The position numbers were made by a program, and so were the translations under genes. Positions 1-10,391 of a DNA stretch of 64,000 bases are shown here, one piece after another (within the stretch, counting starts at the first letter, position 1; every line of letters starts with the position of its first letter). Under the pieces are notes generated by a model. The model had not been told where the DNA came from. It did not search any database and saw only the letters and a list, made by a program, of their open reading frames with translations. The stretch is from Hericium rajendrae (Eukaryota > Basidiomycota > Agaricomycetes > Russulales > Hericiaceae), in assembly GCA_033439255.1 (NCBI GenBank), contig CM065882.1, forward strand, positions 558,001 through 622,000. Direction: 5' to 3'.

Positions 1-652
1 GGGAATGAGGAGGAGTGGGACGGGACGGAGGAGATGCGCAAGCGCGTGCTGGACAAGTACATGGACGAGCTGTACGGGCTCGAGTTCAACGACATGGTGC
101 GTCTTCCATTCTGCCTCTATTACACACTGCTAAGCATATGGAACGCAGGTCGGCGACCTCCCCACGCGCTTCCACTACACGCCCGTGGCGAAGGAGACCT
201 TCGCGCTCACGCCGGCCGAGGTCCTGCTCGCGTCGGACAAGGAGTTGAACGAGTACGTCGGGCTGCGGCAATACGCGCCGTATCGCGAGAAGACGCGGTG
301 GGACCCGAAACGCAACGAGCGCCTGCGCGAGCTCAAGCAGAAGGTCGGCACGCGTGCGCAGGAGCTCGGCGCGGAGATCGAGGAGAAGCAGGAGCGCGGC
401 ACGAAGAAGCGGAAGGGGAAGAAGGAGCGCTTGAAGGAGCGCGCGACGAAGGTCGGTGTGGAGGAGGATGCGGATGTGGAGATGGCGGATGGGGCGAAGG
501 AGGCGAAGGAGGGTGGGAAGAAGAAACGAGTGTTGGAGGAGGATACTGCGCAGGATGATGTCCAGCCGAATGGAGATGCGGAGCCATCGAAGAAGAAGCG
601 ACGGAGGCAGAAGAAAGCGGGCAAAGGCCACGATGTCGAAGTTGAGAGCTGA
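1..652 (+). CDS. KRI1: KRI1 ribosome biogenesis protein, 3' end (partial)
   Basis: This is the C-terminal part of a Kri1-family nucleolar protein, needed in yeast for 40S subunit assembly. The visible exons are 1..96 and 149..652, with a 52-nt intron (GTGCGT..GCAG) at a codon boundary. Exon 1 reads EEEWDG..VLDKYMDELYGLEFNDM. Exon 2 continues VGDLPTRFHY, then TPAEVLLASDKELNEYVGL and APYREKTRWDP, which is the conserved Kri1 C-terminal domain. A long Lys/Glu-rich tail ends in a KKKRRRQKKAG basic stretch, typical of nucleolar proteins. The gene begins upstream of the window. Family assignment is firm; the role is inferred from the yeast protein. Confidence 0.93.
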
Positions 653-1139
653 AGCATGTCGACGATATTCCCTTGCGTCGCTTTGGCCTTCTTAATTTAT
701 TCCCGATGCATACCCAGCATTTTTTTTCTTGAGTATCATGTCATTCTAACAGTCGACATGCTAACCATGCAGTGCGATGGGTTTCACCGCTGACGCCGCT
801 ACTGCCAGCTGAAATTTTGCCAACATCAGCTCTATAGAGGATCGTGCGTCAAACTCATAAGATTACTGAACACTGACACGCAGGAGGTTGATCATTCCCG
901 CCTGCGCTGCGAACTACGATATTCTTCGGACGGTTCGACAGGCCAATGCTTTCACAGACGTCAGACCGCCAATGCCCGAGTCCTTGTGCCATATAGATTC
1001 CCAGTCGACACGACGCTATAAAGTACCAGAATTTGAAATAATGCTACGTCGACGCCAGTCTCGAGAAATATGTGAACCATACGGCGAAGGAACAGGCCAG
1101 ATACCGATACAAGGACGGAACGCACACCGCAAAATGAGA
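653..1139. other. Intergenic, convergent 3' ends
   Basis: This stretch lies between the stop of KRI1 (plus strand) and the stop of the HNH gene (minus strand). It probably holds both 3' UTRs. I see no ORF with domain content and no RNA gene. Confidence 0.6.
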
Positions 1140-2455
1140 CTAACCAGACACCTTGTTTCTCCAATCGTTGATGCTATCGCTGAACTGCTTGGCTGAATCC
1201 TCACGCCGCTTGCGGGCCGCCTCGGTGTTCACCGAGCAGTAGAGGATGAAATCCACGGCATCGAGGCCCTCGTCACCGTCCGTGGTCTCCCTAACAGTTT
1301 CAGCGCGTCCACTCTTACCAATGGCTCTTCCCGTCTTAGCGTCACGGTCGTGAGGGGTAGGTTTTCGTTGCTTCGGCAGCGTGGGGCAGTAAAGGTGAGG
1401 ATGGTTCTCATGAGATAAGACTCGTTCCCACCCGCGGCCCCACTGTTGAACAGCGACGCTTCCGTAGCGATAGTTCAGAAGAAAAGTCGACGGAAGTTTT
1501 GCGTCCGTCTGTTTTTTGAACTTCGCGTCCAGGCCATGGAGGGCGCACTGTCCTGTGGAGCCCGCCAGGTGCTGCAAGGTGAACCGCTTGCCTGCCGGAT
1601 ATTCGACCTCGTCGGAAGGTTCTCTCGGGAACTCCGCCCTTGGAGGGATGTCTTCGATCTGCAGGATGTGATTTGGCGTCTGGGACATGTATGATCAGAG
1701 TATATGCGAGGCTTTGGCAGATAGTGATAGGTACCGGAAGGATGGCCGATATACGTTTATCAAGGAAGCAGTTTATGTCTGCGGAAGCGAGCAGGCCATT
1801 CCTGACATCGCATAGATCGAATAGGTCGCTGACGTCTTCGTCAATGTCGATCTGCCTATTGGTGACGATTTCATTCAACAACTAGAAGGACACATTAAGA
1901 TAATGATATGCGGGAGGTCAATTATAGCTTACTTGGTTGTCTTCCGCGAACGGAATAATGTGGGTGGCAAGGTATGTAATGCGGTCGCCTGTGAACACGC
2001 AGCGTCCGTCCCTATCAATAAGATCATTGTAATAACCCTGTCGTGCGGACGTAGAGCTTGTGTGGGAGGAACTACGGATCTCGATCACCTCCATGTCAAT
2101 TTCTCTCTCCAAAGGATCTGCAGCCAGTGATAAAGTACATATGTCAACAGCGAGGGGTGCATTTGAACGGAATAATCGACTGACCGCTTCGAGGTGCGCT
2201 CAGTCGGTATATCCCTCCACTTACGAGCTCAGCATCATCGGATACGATGCTGTCTGCATAGAGCACCGAGCCTTGGGCTCCGAGAATGCACCAAACGAGA
2301 AATCGAAAGAACTTGACAGGTTTCAGACATAGCGACTTGATGACGGTGATTTCAATGTCCAAATAGAAAATGGGCTGGTGGTTGGTATCTTCCGTCAGAA
2401 CCAACCATACACTTCCGGACACTGGTTTGTTCGGTGGAGGGGAATCGGTCAACAT
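1140..2455 (-). CDS. HNH nuclease domain protein
   Basis: The model has four exons: complement 2185..2455, 1933..2117, 1735..1881 and 1140..1679, joining to 380 aa. Introns are 67, 51 and 55 nt with clean GT..AG ends. The N-terminal 90 residues (VWLVL..FLVWCILGAQGSV..SGGIYRL) resemble the head of the HNH proteins common in Agaricomycetes. The nuclease core follows at about residues 125-185: RDGRCVFTG, then ATHIIPF with the candidate catalytic His, then LCDVRNGLL with the Asn, and a later CFLD. These are the HNH_2-type landmarks. The C-terminal 180 residues are polar, with no domain I recognise. The cellular role of this expanded family is unknown. Confidence 0.85.
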
Positions 2456-3021
2456 GGCTTCAAGTAGACGCTGAACATTGCTGAGGTTCCTAGTGTGTGT
2501 CGGCAGCTAATGACGTCACCGGAATCACCATACCTCATGTCTTTGTCGAAAAAGATCAAAGCTTTGACCATTTCCCCATGAGCTTTCAAGTATATATGCC
2601 ACACACCCGCTCTTTTGCATCTCGCCCTTGTGGCTTCGAAATTACTGCAGAAGCTCCTGCGTCAGTCGCCCGACGGCAGATACACTGGAAGCCAACCACA
2701 ATACGTCTACACGCCAGCCGGGAACTTTCACGCCTGAACTCCTACTACCGAGTCAGTTCCCGCTTAACTTAACTGTTCCCTATTGGCCTCATTTTGACCT
2801 TGGTTCCAATGCTAGTACGTATCATTCGATGCAGGTGAAATCAATTAGAATGACCACACACGCCGAATCTCTAGAGTAATCTTTCGTCCTTCTTACCGAA
2901 ATCTTACAATGCTGATGGCCAGTCTTTCTTGTATAGAGCTCAGAACCGTTGGTTTTCTGCTATCAACTCGCAAGTTGCTCACGCTGAAGAGAACAATCCG
3001 TCCCGGGAGGCGGCCGCTCAG
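2456..3021. other. Divergent intergenic region
   Basis: This is the region between the HNH gene start (minus) and the first in-frame ATG of the F-box gene (plus). The F-box frame stays open from about 2929 to 3022 but has no ATG there, so a short 5' exon of the F-box gene may lie in this stretch. Nothing else is recognisable. Confidence 0.5.
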
Positions 3022-5007
3022 ATGATGGATGTGGAGATGGCCGCCATGTCCTCCGCCCTCTGTTTCTTCCGAAACAGGCGCAACGCGGTGCTTCCGGTTT
3101 CGATCCTGCCGCACGATGTGCTTTTCCTTGTCTTCTCTTTGCTGGCGTGCGAGGAGCCACCTGCAGGTGCCAACGTCGACTCGACTAGCTCTGTAGAAAC
3201 GGACCTTGAAGACATGGAATCTGAAGATACAGCTTCTGAAGACGCGGCTTCCGAAAATGCGGCTTCCGAAGGTCCGGCCTCCGAAGATACCGCATCTGAA
3301 GATACCACCGCCGAAGATACGGTCTTTCAGGATACGGCCCTTGAAGGCTCCGCGTCTGAAGACATGGCTTTTGAAGACACGGATGCTGAAGGGAACGAGT
3401 CTGCAGACAGCAGTTATGTGCCCACGAATCATGGGGAACGTGATTCTGCGGCGATCAAGCCTGCAATCATTCTAGGGTGGATTAAAGTAACCCATGTCTG
3501 TCGGCAGTGGCGCCAAGTTGCTCTTCAGCATGCCCGTCTTTGGAGTGATAACATTGTTTCAACGCTTGGCTCACAGTGGCTCGAAGAGATGGTGGCACGC
3601 TCAGGATCTGCACCCATTTCACTCATCTACGATCAGCTATCCACCCAGCATTGCGGACGCCTTTCCAACTACATGCCTCGCATTCATCATCTCTGGCTCA
3701 CACAGCCCGCCCAAGATCTGTTACATCTCTCCCCATATTTCGATTTTCCGGCGACCATGCTGGACACCCTCAGAGTCTCAACATGTCGGATACGTGATGA
3801 TGATGATTTGGATTATTTTCCCTTAGCGCACCATCTATTCGCAAATGCGCCGCATCTTCGTCGCCTCATCGTCGATGGGTATATGGCTCCACAGGCATCC
3901 TTCTGCGTTAATCTTACGCATTTGGAAGTATACGGGCATAATCAATTTTTTGAAGACTTGTCTCTGCTTCTGGACTCTCTTCGGCATATGACGGTTTTAA
4001 GATGCCTCATCCTCGAGTTCTGCCTCCCACCGTGGACAATGACAGATATGGATTGTCTGCCCATGCCGCACCTTGAAGATCTCACCCTCGCTGGGCTTCC
4101 CAGAGGTTGTGCAAGTCTCATGCAGTCTCTAATCATTCCAGCCTCCGTTCGGCTAAATCTCAAGTTTCCTCTCAACGAGAAAGACATGATGGTAGCTGAT
4201 TTCCGCAGTGTACTGCCTTGCGTGACCTCCCTTGCACGAACGTCATCCTGCCTCATCCCTCTGCGCACCCTGTGGGCGAGTCGTCTGGACGGCGCACACG
4301 GCTATCTGGTTCGTGTGTGGCGCGATTACTGCCCGCCAGGTCAGAGCGACTCCTTCGAGCACATCAGGGACACGGGCTCTCCCCAAATCACCATCACGTT
4401 CCCCGTAAAGGACATGGACAACGCGACGCACATGGAAGACACCATCATCCCGGATTTCATCGGAGCGCTTGCAACCCCACAGCTGCGCGCGTTATGCGTC
4501 GAAACTGTGTATTGGCCAGCACCATTGCGGACATGGATGGATATCCTCACGGCCTCTCCCGACCTGCAATATATTCGCGTGTGCAGCTCGTCGGCTATCA
4601 CCGTCTGCGAGGCACTCGCGACGACGCCGGATGACGACAGGGCTGCCTTTATTCTACCTGAATTGCAGTTCCTCGAGCTCCAGAACGTCCACTTTGGCCT
4701 TGCTGGGCTTGGTTCGAGCGAAAGCTTCGACGAGCTGTTGCCGCACTGGATCGCCTGGCGGCAGAGTCGGGCTCCGCTGTCGCGGCTTGCGATCACGGGA
4801 TGTCACGTCGAGGAAGAATGCATAGGCTCGTTGAGGGAGGTGGTGGATGTGGATTGGGACGGGCGGCGCGGTGAATACGACAGCGACTGGTATGAGTGCA
4901 GCGAGGAGAGTGGGTCGGAGACCGATGCATCCTGGAGCGACGAGGATCCTGAACTAGCACAGCTCGTTCTTGATGTCATCGGAGGTAATTCTATCCCAGA
5001 CAATTAG
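3022..5007 (+). CDS. F-box protein with acidic pentapeptide-repeat insert
   Basis: This is a single long exon of 661 aa from the first in-frame ATG. The frame is open a further 31 codons upstream without an ATG, so an upstream exon is possible. The first F-box helices are at residues 25-42 (VLPVSILPHDVLFLVFSL). The second half of the domain (GWIKVTHVCRQWRQVAL..LW) does not come until about residue 152. Between them lie twelve 5-residue units of the SEDTA/SEDAA type (nt 3220-3399). The rest is LRR-like with repeated hydrophobic strands, ending in a Glu/Asp-rich tail. F-box proteins recruit substrates to SCF ubiquitin ligases through Skp1. The substrate is unknown. Confidence 0.85.
   Translation: MMDVEMAAMSSALCFFRNRRNAVLPVSILPHDVLFLVFSLLACEEPPAGANVDSTSSVETDLEDMESEDTASEDAASENAASEGPASEDTASEDTTAEDTVFQDTALEGSASEDMAFEDTDAEGNESADSSYVPTNHGERDSAAIKPAIILGWIKVTHVCRQWRQVALQHARLWSDNIVSTLGSQWLEEMVARSGSAPISLIYDQLSTQHCGRLSNYMPRIHHLWLTQPAQDLLHLSPYFDFPATMLDTLRVSTCRIRDDDDLDYFPLAHHLFANAPHLRRLIVDGYMAPQASFCVNLTHLEVYGHNQFFEDLSLLLDSLRHMTVLRCLILEFCLPPWTMTDMDCLPMPHLEDLTLAGLPRGCASLMQSLIIPASVRLNLKFPLNEKDMMVADFRSVLPCVTSLARTSSCLIPLRTLWASRLDGAHGYLVRVWRDYCPPGQSDSFEHIRDTGSPQITITFPVKDMDNATHMEDTIIPDFIGALATPQLRALCVETVYWPAPLRTWMDILTASPDLQYIRVCSSSAITVCEALATTPDDDRAAFILPELQFLELQNVHFGLAGLGSSESFDELLPHWIAWRQSRAPLSRLAITGCHVEEECIGSLREVVDVDWDGRRGEYDSDWYECSEESGSETDASWSDEDPELAQLVLDVIGGNSIPDN
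3220..3399 (+). repeat. Coding 15-bp minisatellite (12 units)
   Basis: Twelve tandem, diverged 15-bp units (consensus near GCNTCTGAAGAYACG) encode the xSEDT/ASEDA pentapeptides of the F-box protein at 3022-5007. The reading frame is kept through every unit. Confidence 0.8.
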
Positions 5008-6393
5008 CTTTGCCTCTTGTTCGTCCATCTGTAACAGCAGATTACTTATCCAATGCGCAAAATTCAAAGAAATATCGGGCGGGGCCCTTTGATTGCCAAT
5101 GACCTTGGCTGCTTTCGATGATGTTAAGCAAGCATACTAGTGCCGCTGAAAGCCGCGTTCAAGATATGCACGCGAGCGAATACACGTTGATGATCCAACC
5201 TTCAATGTTCATCACCATAATTCAGACGCGAAGGTGTGGTGTTGTCGGGGACCAATCGGGGACGCGAACAGTCTTCCATTCGTGCAGTCACTAGTGCGCC
5301 GCGGCGCGTCATTTGGACGCGACTGCCTGCCTGCTTCAAGGTGCGGATGCTGCTTTCCTTCCACCGTCATGTCATCTGCCTTCGTTCCCTTCCCTCCGTA
5401 CTTTCCTGTCCGAACCGTTCCTCATTCCTTTCACGAAATGCACAGATCCGGTCCATTGAGCAGCGCTTCGAGTTTGACTGCAAGTCACTGCTCTCGTCTC
5501 GTTATCTGCACTCTGCACGAGTCTGCACATCAGGCTCGGTTCACTACAATTTTGAAGCACAGAGTCGCATATATGCGCACAATACGGCCGGTACCACCTG
5601 TTTTTTGGGATCTAGCCATGACTGGACTGATCAATGCACGTTCAAATGGCCAGGAACTCGGAATCAAATAGAACACCTTTGAAATCATGCACTCAATCCC
5701 TCGCCGATGCGCTTGCCCTGCCAACGGTCAAGCTGCAAAGCAGCCGAGGTTAGCAGGCGTGCGCTGTGTGGTTCGCCTTAGTGTGATGCCCGACCGCAAT
5801 ATTTCAGATGGCAGGAACTCTGCTTTGTGGTACTGTAGGTAAGAATGCCCCGACTGTCGAGGATGACTTACGGCGTATCATTGAAAAGTGTTTTTGACGA
5901 CTGTGTTTCATGGTTTCCAGGACTCGACTCGATTGTTGAACGCACTAGTGGTCTGCCAAATACAGTCCTTCAAGTCGTAGGAATGAATGCGGTGAAAAAG
6001 CTGTTCGTAAAATCTGCTGTTCATTCGATCAGCTCTAACATCTTTCACAGCTCGGGAAACGGGCCCGCGCAATGCGCACCGCTACGAACGTCGTCAAGTT
6101 TGAAACGTCGAGGTTGAAGCTGAAGGCAGCGGGCAAGCCGACAATCGTGACACAGTGACACCCTCGCGTGTGACAGGAGTCACAAGTACATTGTTCGCAG
6201 ATGCGGCTATTGTTCCCACTGTTCTCTACATTCTATCCCAAATGGCTTTTGTTCTCCCAAATGGCTCTTCGAGATCTCCATGTTGCCTGGGCCTCGAGGC
6301 AACCGAATCGCTTTTCTCTTTATATCCCTACGTCGAGCGCCCTGCGTCGCTTAACATACCTTTTCTCCAACCTTTTAGACCACAAACACCCTT
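5008..6393. other. 1.4-kb intergenic region
   Basis: No gene is supported here. Small ORFs (for example 5234-5682 on plus) overlap in two frames with no domain content. The segment just before 6394 carries a TTTATAT element near 6318 that could serve the promoter of the downstream LRR gene. I see no tRNA or repeat. Confidence 0.5.
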
Positions 6394-7866
6394 ATGAATC
6401 CGCCTAAAGACTCTACGTTATTTACTCCTGCTTCAAGCACCACCTGGAGCGCACCCTCGCGGTTCAAGGAGCACCTCTCGCATCTCTCGCTCGCCGTCGC
6501 CCCGCCGGACCACGAGCAGCCCATCGAGCATTCGCGCTTCTCCCCCGATTCGCCCGAGCACACGCATCCCGTCCCCCCAACGCCCCCCTCGAACAGCTCC
6601 AGCGCATTTTCCCTCCCTCCGATGTACCGCTTCTCGCCACGCTCGCACACGCGCGACGTCAAGAGCCCGAGCATCCGAGACCGCGTCACCCGCTTCTTCT
6701 TCGACGTGCGCGCGCCGAGCAGGCGCGAGCCCGAGCTCGGCATCCCAATCCAGGAGCCGTGGCCGCCACTGCACATCGAGAAGCGCATGCAGGGCCAGGA
6801 GCAGAGCCAGAGCCAGAGCCACCACGAGTGCTGCACCTGCCGCCGACACAAGGACGAGCCGCTGCGCAGGTGGCGCCGGCGCTTCCTCCTCGGCGCCCTG
6901 CTGCTGTTCCTCCTGTTCTCGTTCATCAACCTCATCGTGCTCGACACGCGCGTGCTCGCACAGCCGCAGATGGACGTCGAGACGGTGGCGGGCCCGCAGT
7001 CTTCGACCTCGTCCACCCTCTCGGCCGACACCCAGCAGTGCCTCTCGCAGTACACGCTCAATGCGCCCTCCTCGCCGACGACGTACCCCTGCGCGACGTG
7101 CCTCCCGCTCGTCGCCGCCGTGCCCGCGAACGCCTCCAGCGACTACCCGACCGCGCGCGACGCGACGCAGTTCTGTGCGCTCCGCGCGCTGTGGGAGGAC
7201 GCGGGCTCGAGCGGCCAGAGCGCATTCGAGAACGTGGGCTGGGTTAAGGACGTGCGGTTCTGTGCGTGGGGCGGCGTGCAGTGCGACGGCGCGGGGAAAG
7301 TTTCGTCTCTGTATGTGATTCCGTTCCGTCTTTTGTTCTGTGCTGATTTGAGTCTGCAGTGCGCTCACGTTCCCGGCGGTCCCTGCGTCTATACCTAACG
7401 AGTTCGGCAACCTCACGGACCTCACGTCCTTCCAGGTCGTTGGCAACAATGCGGTTCCTGGTGTGTTGCCATCTCATCATCATCTTGAAGACTGCCGCTG
7501 ACCCCGAACAGGTGGACCGCTCCCGGCCTCATTCACCTCCCTTACTAGTCTATCGTCTCTCCACATCGAGTCGACAGGCCTAAGTGGGCTTCCGGACACC
7601 CTTCCAAACCTCTCCTCGCTCACCCTCGTGCGCAACGCGCAAATCGGCGCTCAGCTACCGTCAAGCCTCGCGCATCTTCAGTCTATGTAAGCCCGTCCTT
7701 CATATCTCATAGCCAAGCTTGCTCATCATTGTTATTTAGCATCGTGAACAATGAGACGCTGTCGCTCTCTGCGGACCAGCAGAACACCATCTGCAACGGC
7801 AAGCTCCAGACGTGCGATCTGCGCGGCACAGGCATCCAGGCATGCGGGTCATGTCTGGTCGGTTGA
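6394..7866 (+). CDS. Single-pass membrane leucine-rich-repeat protein
   Basis: Exons 6394..7310, 7360..7460, 7512..7686 and 7740..7866 join to 439 aa. Introns are 49, 51 and 53 nt. Residues 1-160 are Ser/Pro-rich and probably cytosolic, ending in a QEQSQSQSQSHHECC stretch and a basic RRWRRR. A hydrophobic helix follows at about 163-185 (FLLGALLLFLLFSFINLIVL). The basic-first pattern suggests a type II orientation. The ectodomain has a Cys-rich cap with an FCAWGGVQCDG motif, like the N-terminal caps of plant-type LRRs. Short LRRs follow (NEFGNLTDLTSF, SLTSLSSLHIES, LPNLSSLTLV), and the protein ends in a CDLRGTGIQACGSC Cys cluster. Function is unknown; a surface or recognition role is only a guess. 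Confidence 0.8.
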
Positions 7867-8565
7867 TCATCCTTCCCTTCCCCGCTCTATTGCTCCCGTC
7901 CCATTCTTTATTTTTCCCTCACATAATATCTACCCGGACGCTCGAGCAGCGATAATTTCCAATTCTGCCTGCCTACGCCCCGCTCACACCCGGCTCACCA
8001 TTGTAGCATTCTCTCGATTACTGTACTGTACGCCCCTCGTACGCGCCTGCCCGCCTGCGCACGCCTTTCTTTTGATCCGTTGCACATGACTTTGTAGCGT
8101 TACTGTATGCTGGAACTGTATTGTAGGTAGTGGATGGATGGATGGAATGGAGCTGGTGTTGATTGTGTCCTAGTGTGGGTGTGAGTGAGCTATCGACGGT
8201 CGGAAGCAACTTGTTGTACCTGATGTTACGTAACGTCTACATCTTCAACAAGGTTACTTTCAGTGACTGCCATCATCGATCCTACTGTCAACTTTCATGT
8301 GCGCTTTGGTAAGCTCACAGTATCCGTCGTAGACGATGACGACGAGGGCTCAATGGATTGGCTTCAATCCTTTCGGAGACTGCTCGATCTCGCCGCCCTA
8401 TTGCCGTTAGGTTACGCTGCAATCGTCAACGATCTCGACCATGCTGATTTCTTTTCCCCGTGATCTTGATTATGGAACACACTCTGGCTCTTCTGTATAT
8501 CCAAGGACTCCATTAAGTGGTCATATCTGAGCAAGCATCCAGCAGTATTGCATCACGACCGCTAT
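7867..8565. other. Convergent intergenic region
   Basis: This is the 3' side of both the LRR gene (plus) and the unrecognised minus-strand gene. It includes short simple runs such as tggatggatggatgg near 8131. No gene is supported. Confidence 0.5.
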
Positions 8566-9714
8566 CTATGTGCTCCAGGAGCGCTCTATGGCCTCAACCC
8601 GAGCACGCCACTTCCATATCGCGGCCGCATCGAACCATGGTCGCTCCAGCTCCCACCCACTCGGCATAGCATGTTCGCCTACACACCCTCGCACAGAATC
8701 TACAGACGCGAGACCCGATCCTGCGTCAGACGTCAGATCGATCGGGCGCTCATACGAAGCGCCGTCCCTGCTGCAGAGTCTATCCTCTGCGTTTGTGACG
8801 TGCGCGGCACACAAGTGTCCCGCATGTTTCTGCGCATATTTGGAGCCTGGCTCGTAGAGCGCGCCCGTGTCATGGCGGCCGGTTTCGACGCCGCGCTCGG
8901 CGTCGGCGGACCAGCGCGTGGACGAGCCGTCGCTTGCGGAGCCGCATGGGTTCTCCAGGAGGTTGTACGTGTACCCGCTGTCGTCGCTGGTGTCTTCTGC
9001 GTCCTCTGGATTTCGCGCGGAATTATGGGTCGTGCTGTGGTTGTGAAAGGTGCCGCGCAGCATTTCCACGGCAGCTTCGTGGAGGATTTGCACAAGAGGA
9101 GTGCCGCATGGCTGCACAGGCCGGGGCGCCGCAATGTTATACGATGTCGCGGTGCCGACTTGGTTTGCAGCTGGCGTGGATCCGCTTGGTCTCCATCCAG
9201 AAGCTTTGCCGTCGAATTGCGGCGCGGCGCGTGCCGTGGCATGGGGTCGATGAGGGTGGAACATGATGGACTCGTGCTGCATGGCGCCTGCCCACAGAGC
9301 TAGAGGGTCTTCGAAGCCGCCATAGGTTAGGCCTGGGACCGCCGCTTTTCTCTCCTTGACGAGGAGACGGGGTCGTGTTCTCGAGCAAGAGGGCTCCTCG
9401 CCATATCTACTCGCGGCATAGGCTGCGGCATTTTCTGCGCTGAAGGTATGCGAGGATGATTCTGCATGCCATGCATTGGTGGCATCCACACCGACGCGTG
9501 CGTGCGCCGCCTGTAACAAATAGGTCAGTACTTCTCAGCATCTGACCATTGCTGTCGCACTCACTTCGATGGCCAGCCATGGTGTCTTATCTATAGGTGG
9601 CGTCTCATCGTCATCAGCAAGTACATTGCTCCAGCGATAGAGAACGCCACGGATGTCTTCGTCACGACTCTGCGCGAGGCTATTGACAGGGTACGTTTGT
9701 GTTGCGAGAGACAT
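8566..9714 (-). CDS. Hypothetical protein, family not recognised
   Basis: Two exons, complement 9565..9714 and 8566..9510, are joined by a 54-nt intron (GTGAGT..TTACAG) to give 364 aa. The first exon ends TPWLAIE and the second begins AAHARVG, so the reading frame is continuous. The N-terminal 50 residues are acidic and orderly (RDEDIRGVLYRWSNVLADDDE). The remainder is rich in Ser, Ala, Gly and Pro and looks disordered. I see no signal peptide, membrane helix or catalytic motif. The clean ATG, splice sites and single frame support a real gene. A regulatory or scaffold protein would fit the composition, but that is speculation. Confidence 0.6.
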
Positions 9715-10391
9715 CGATTTACTGATGTGAAATCAGGTGTCCGAGACGAAATGCACTTCAAGCTCGTAGCGGCGTCGGTTCGTTGGGGGTGAAGGAAAAG
9801 AGGTCAGTCGAACCTTTTTTCGCTCATTGCCTTCTTCTAGCCCTATCGCCATGACCTGCCACAAACCACATCGAATCCACCGCGTTCACGGTCACGCACC
9901 CAAAAAAGTCCTTTGTTCGTCTCACATTGTTCTTTGCTGCGCAAAGGCATCAGGCACCAATTACATATATGGCTCTTTTCGATGCTATGGCCTTGCGCTT
10001 TGACCGCTTGCGTTTAGTCCATGGCGGTACCGAAAGGCTTTTCTGTGCTCTCACCTCCCGGTGAGAACCAAAGCGAGAGTGGATTTCTCAGCCGCGTTTG
10101 TTGGAGAGCGTGTTACCGCATCGTATGAGCAGCCTGCGGGAGGATCTCGGTGACGGGACATATTTTCGAGCTAAATTTGTATAGGATCGACTTCTCAATC
10201 CTGGTACATATTCGAGGTTAGATCCCAGGCTGATGATGCAATCTAGCTTCGTCGTCATATTGTTCACACTCTTGAGATCAGCCAATGACGGTTCATGGGC
10301 CATTACGGGCCTGCAGGCTCTCGATTCGTCATTTCCGCACCTGGGGAACTACAATTGGATTCTGAAGGAGCCACTATCCAGCACATCCGGC
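9715..10391. other. Intergenic region upstream of hypothetical gene
   Basis: This is the promoter side of the 9714 start and the 3' side of the next F-box gene (both minus). No ORF or repeat stands out. Confidence 0.5.

Noticed and set aside
5234-5682. Two overlapping frames of about 145 aa
   Set aside because: Both are open in different frames with no similarity or splice structure; treated as chance.
6433-7449. 338-aa open frame on the minus strand
   Set aside because: Arg/Glu-rich shadow of the GC-rich LRR gene on the opposite strand; it crosses that gene's intron.
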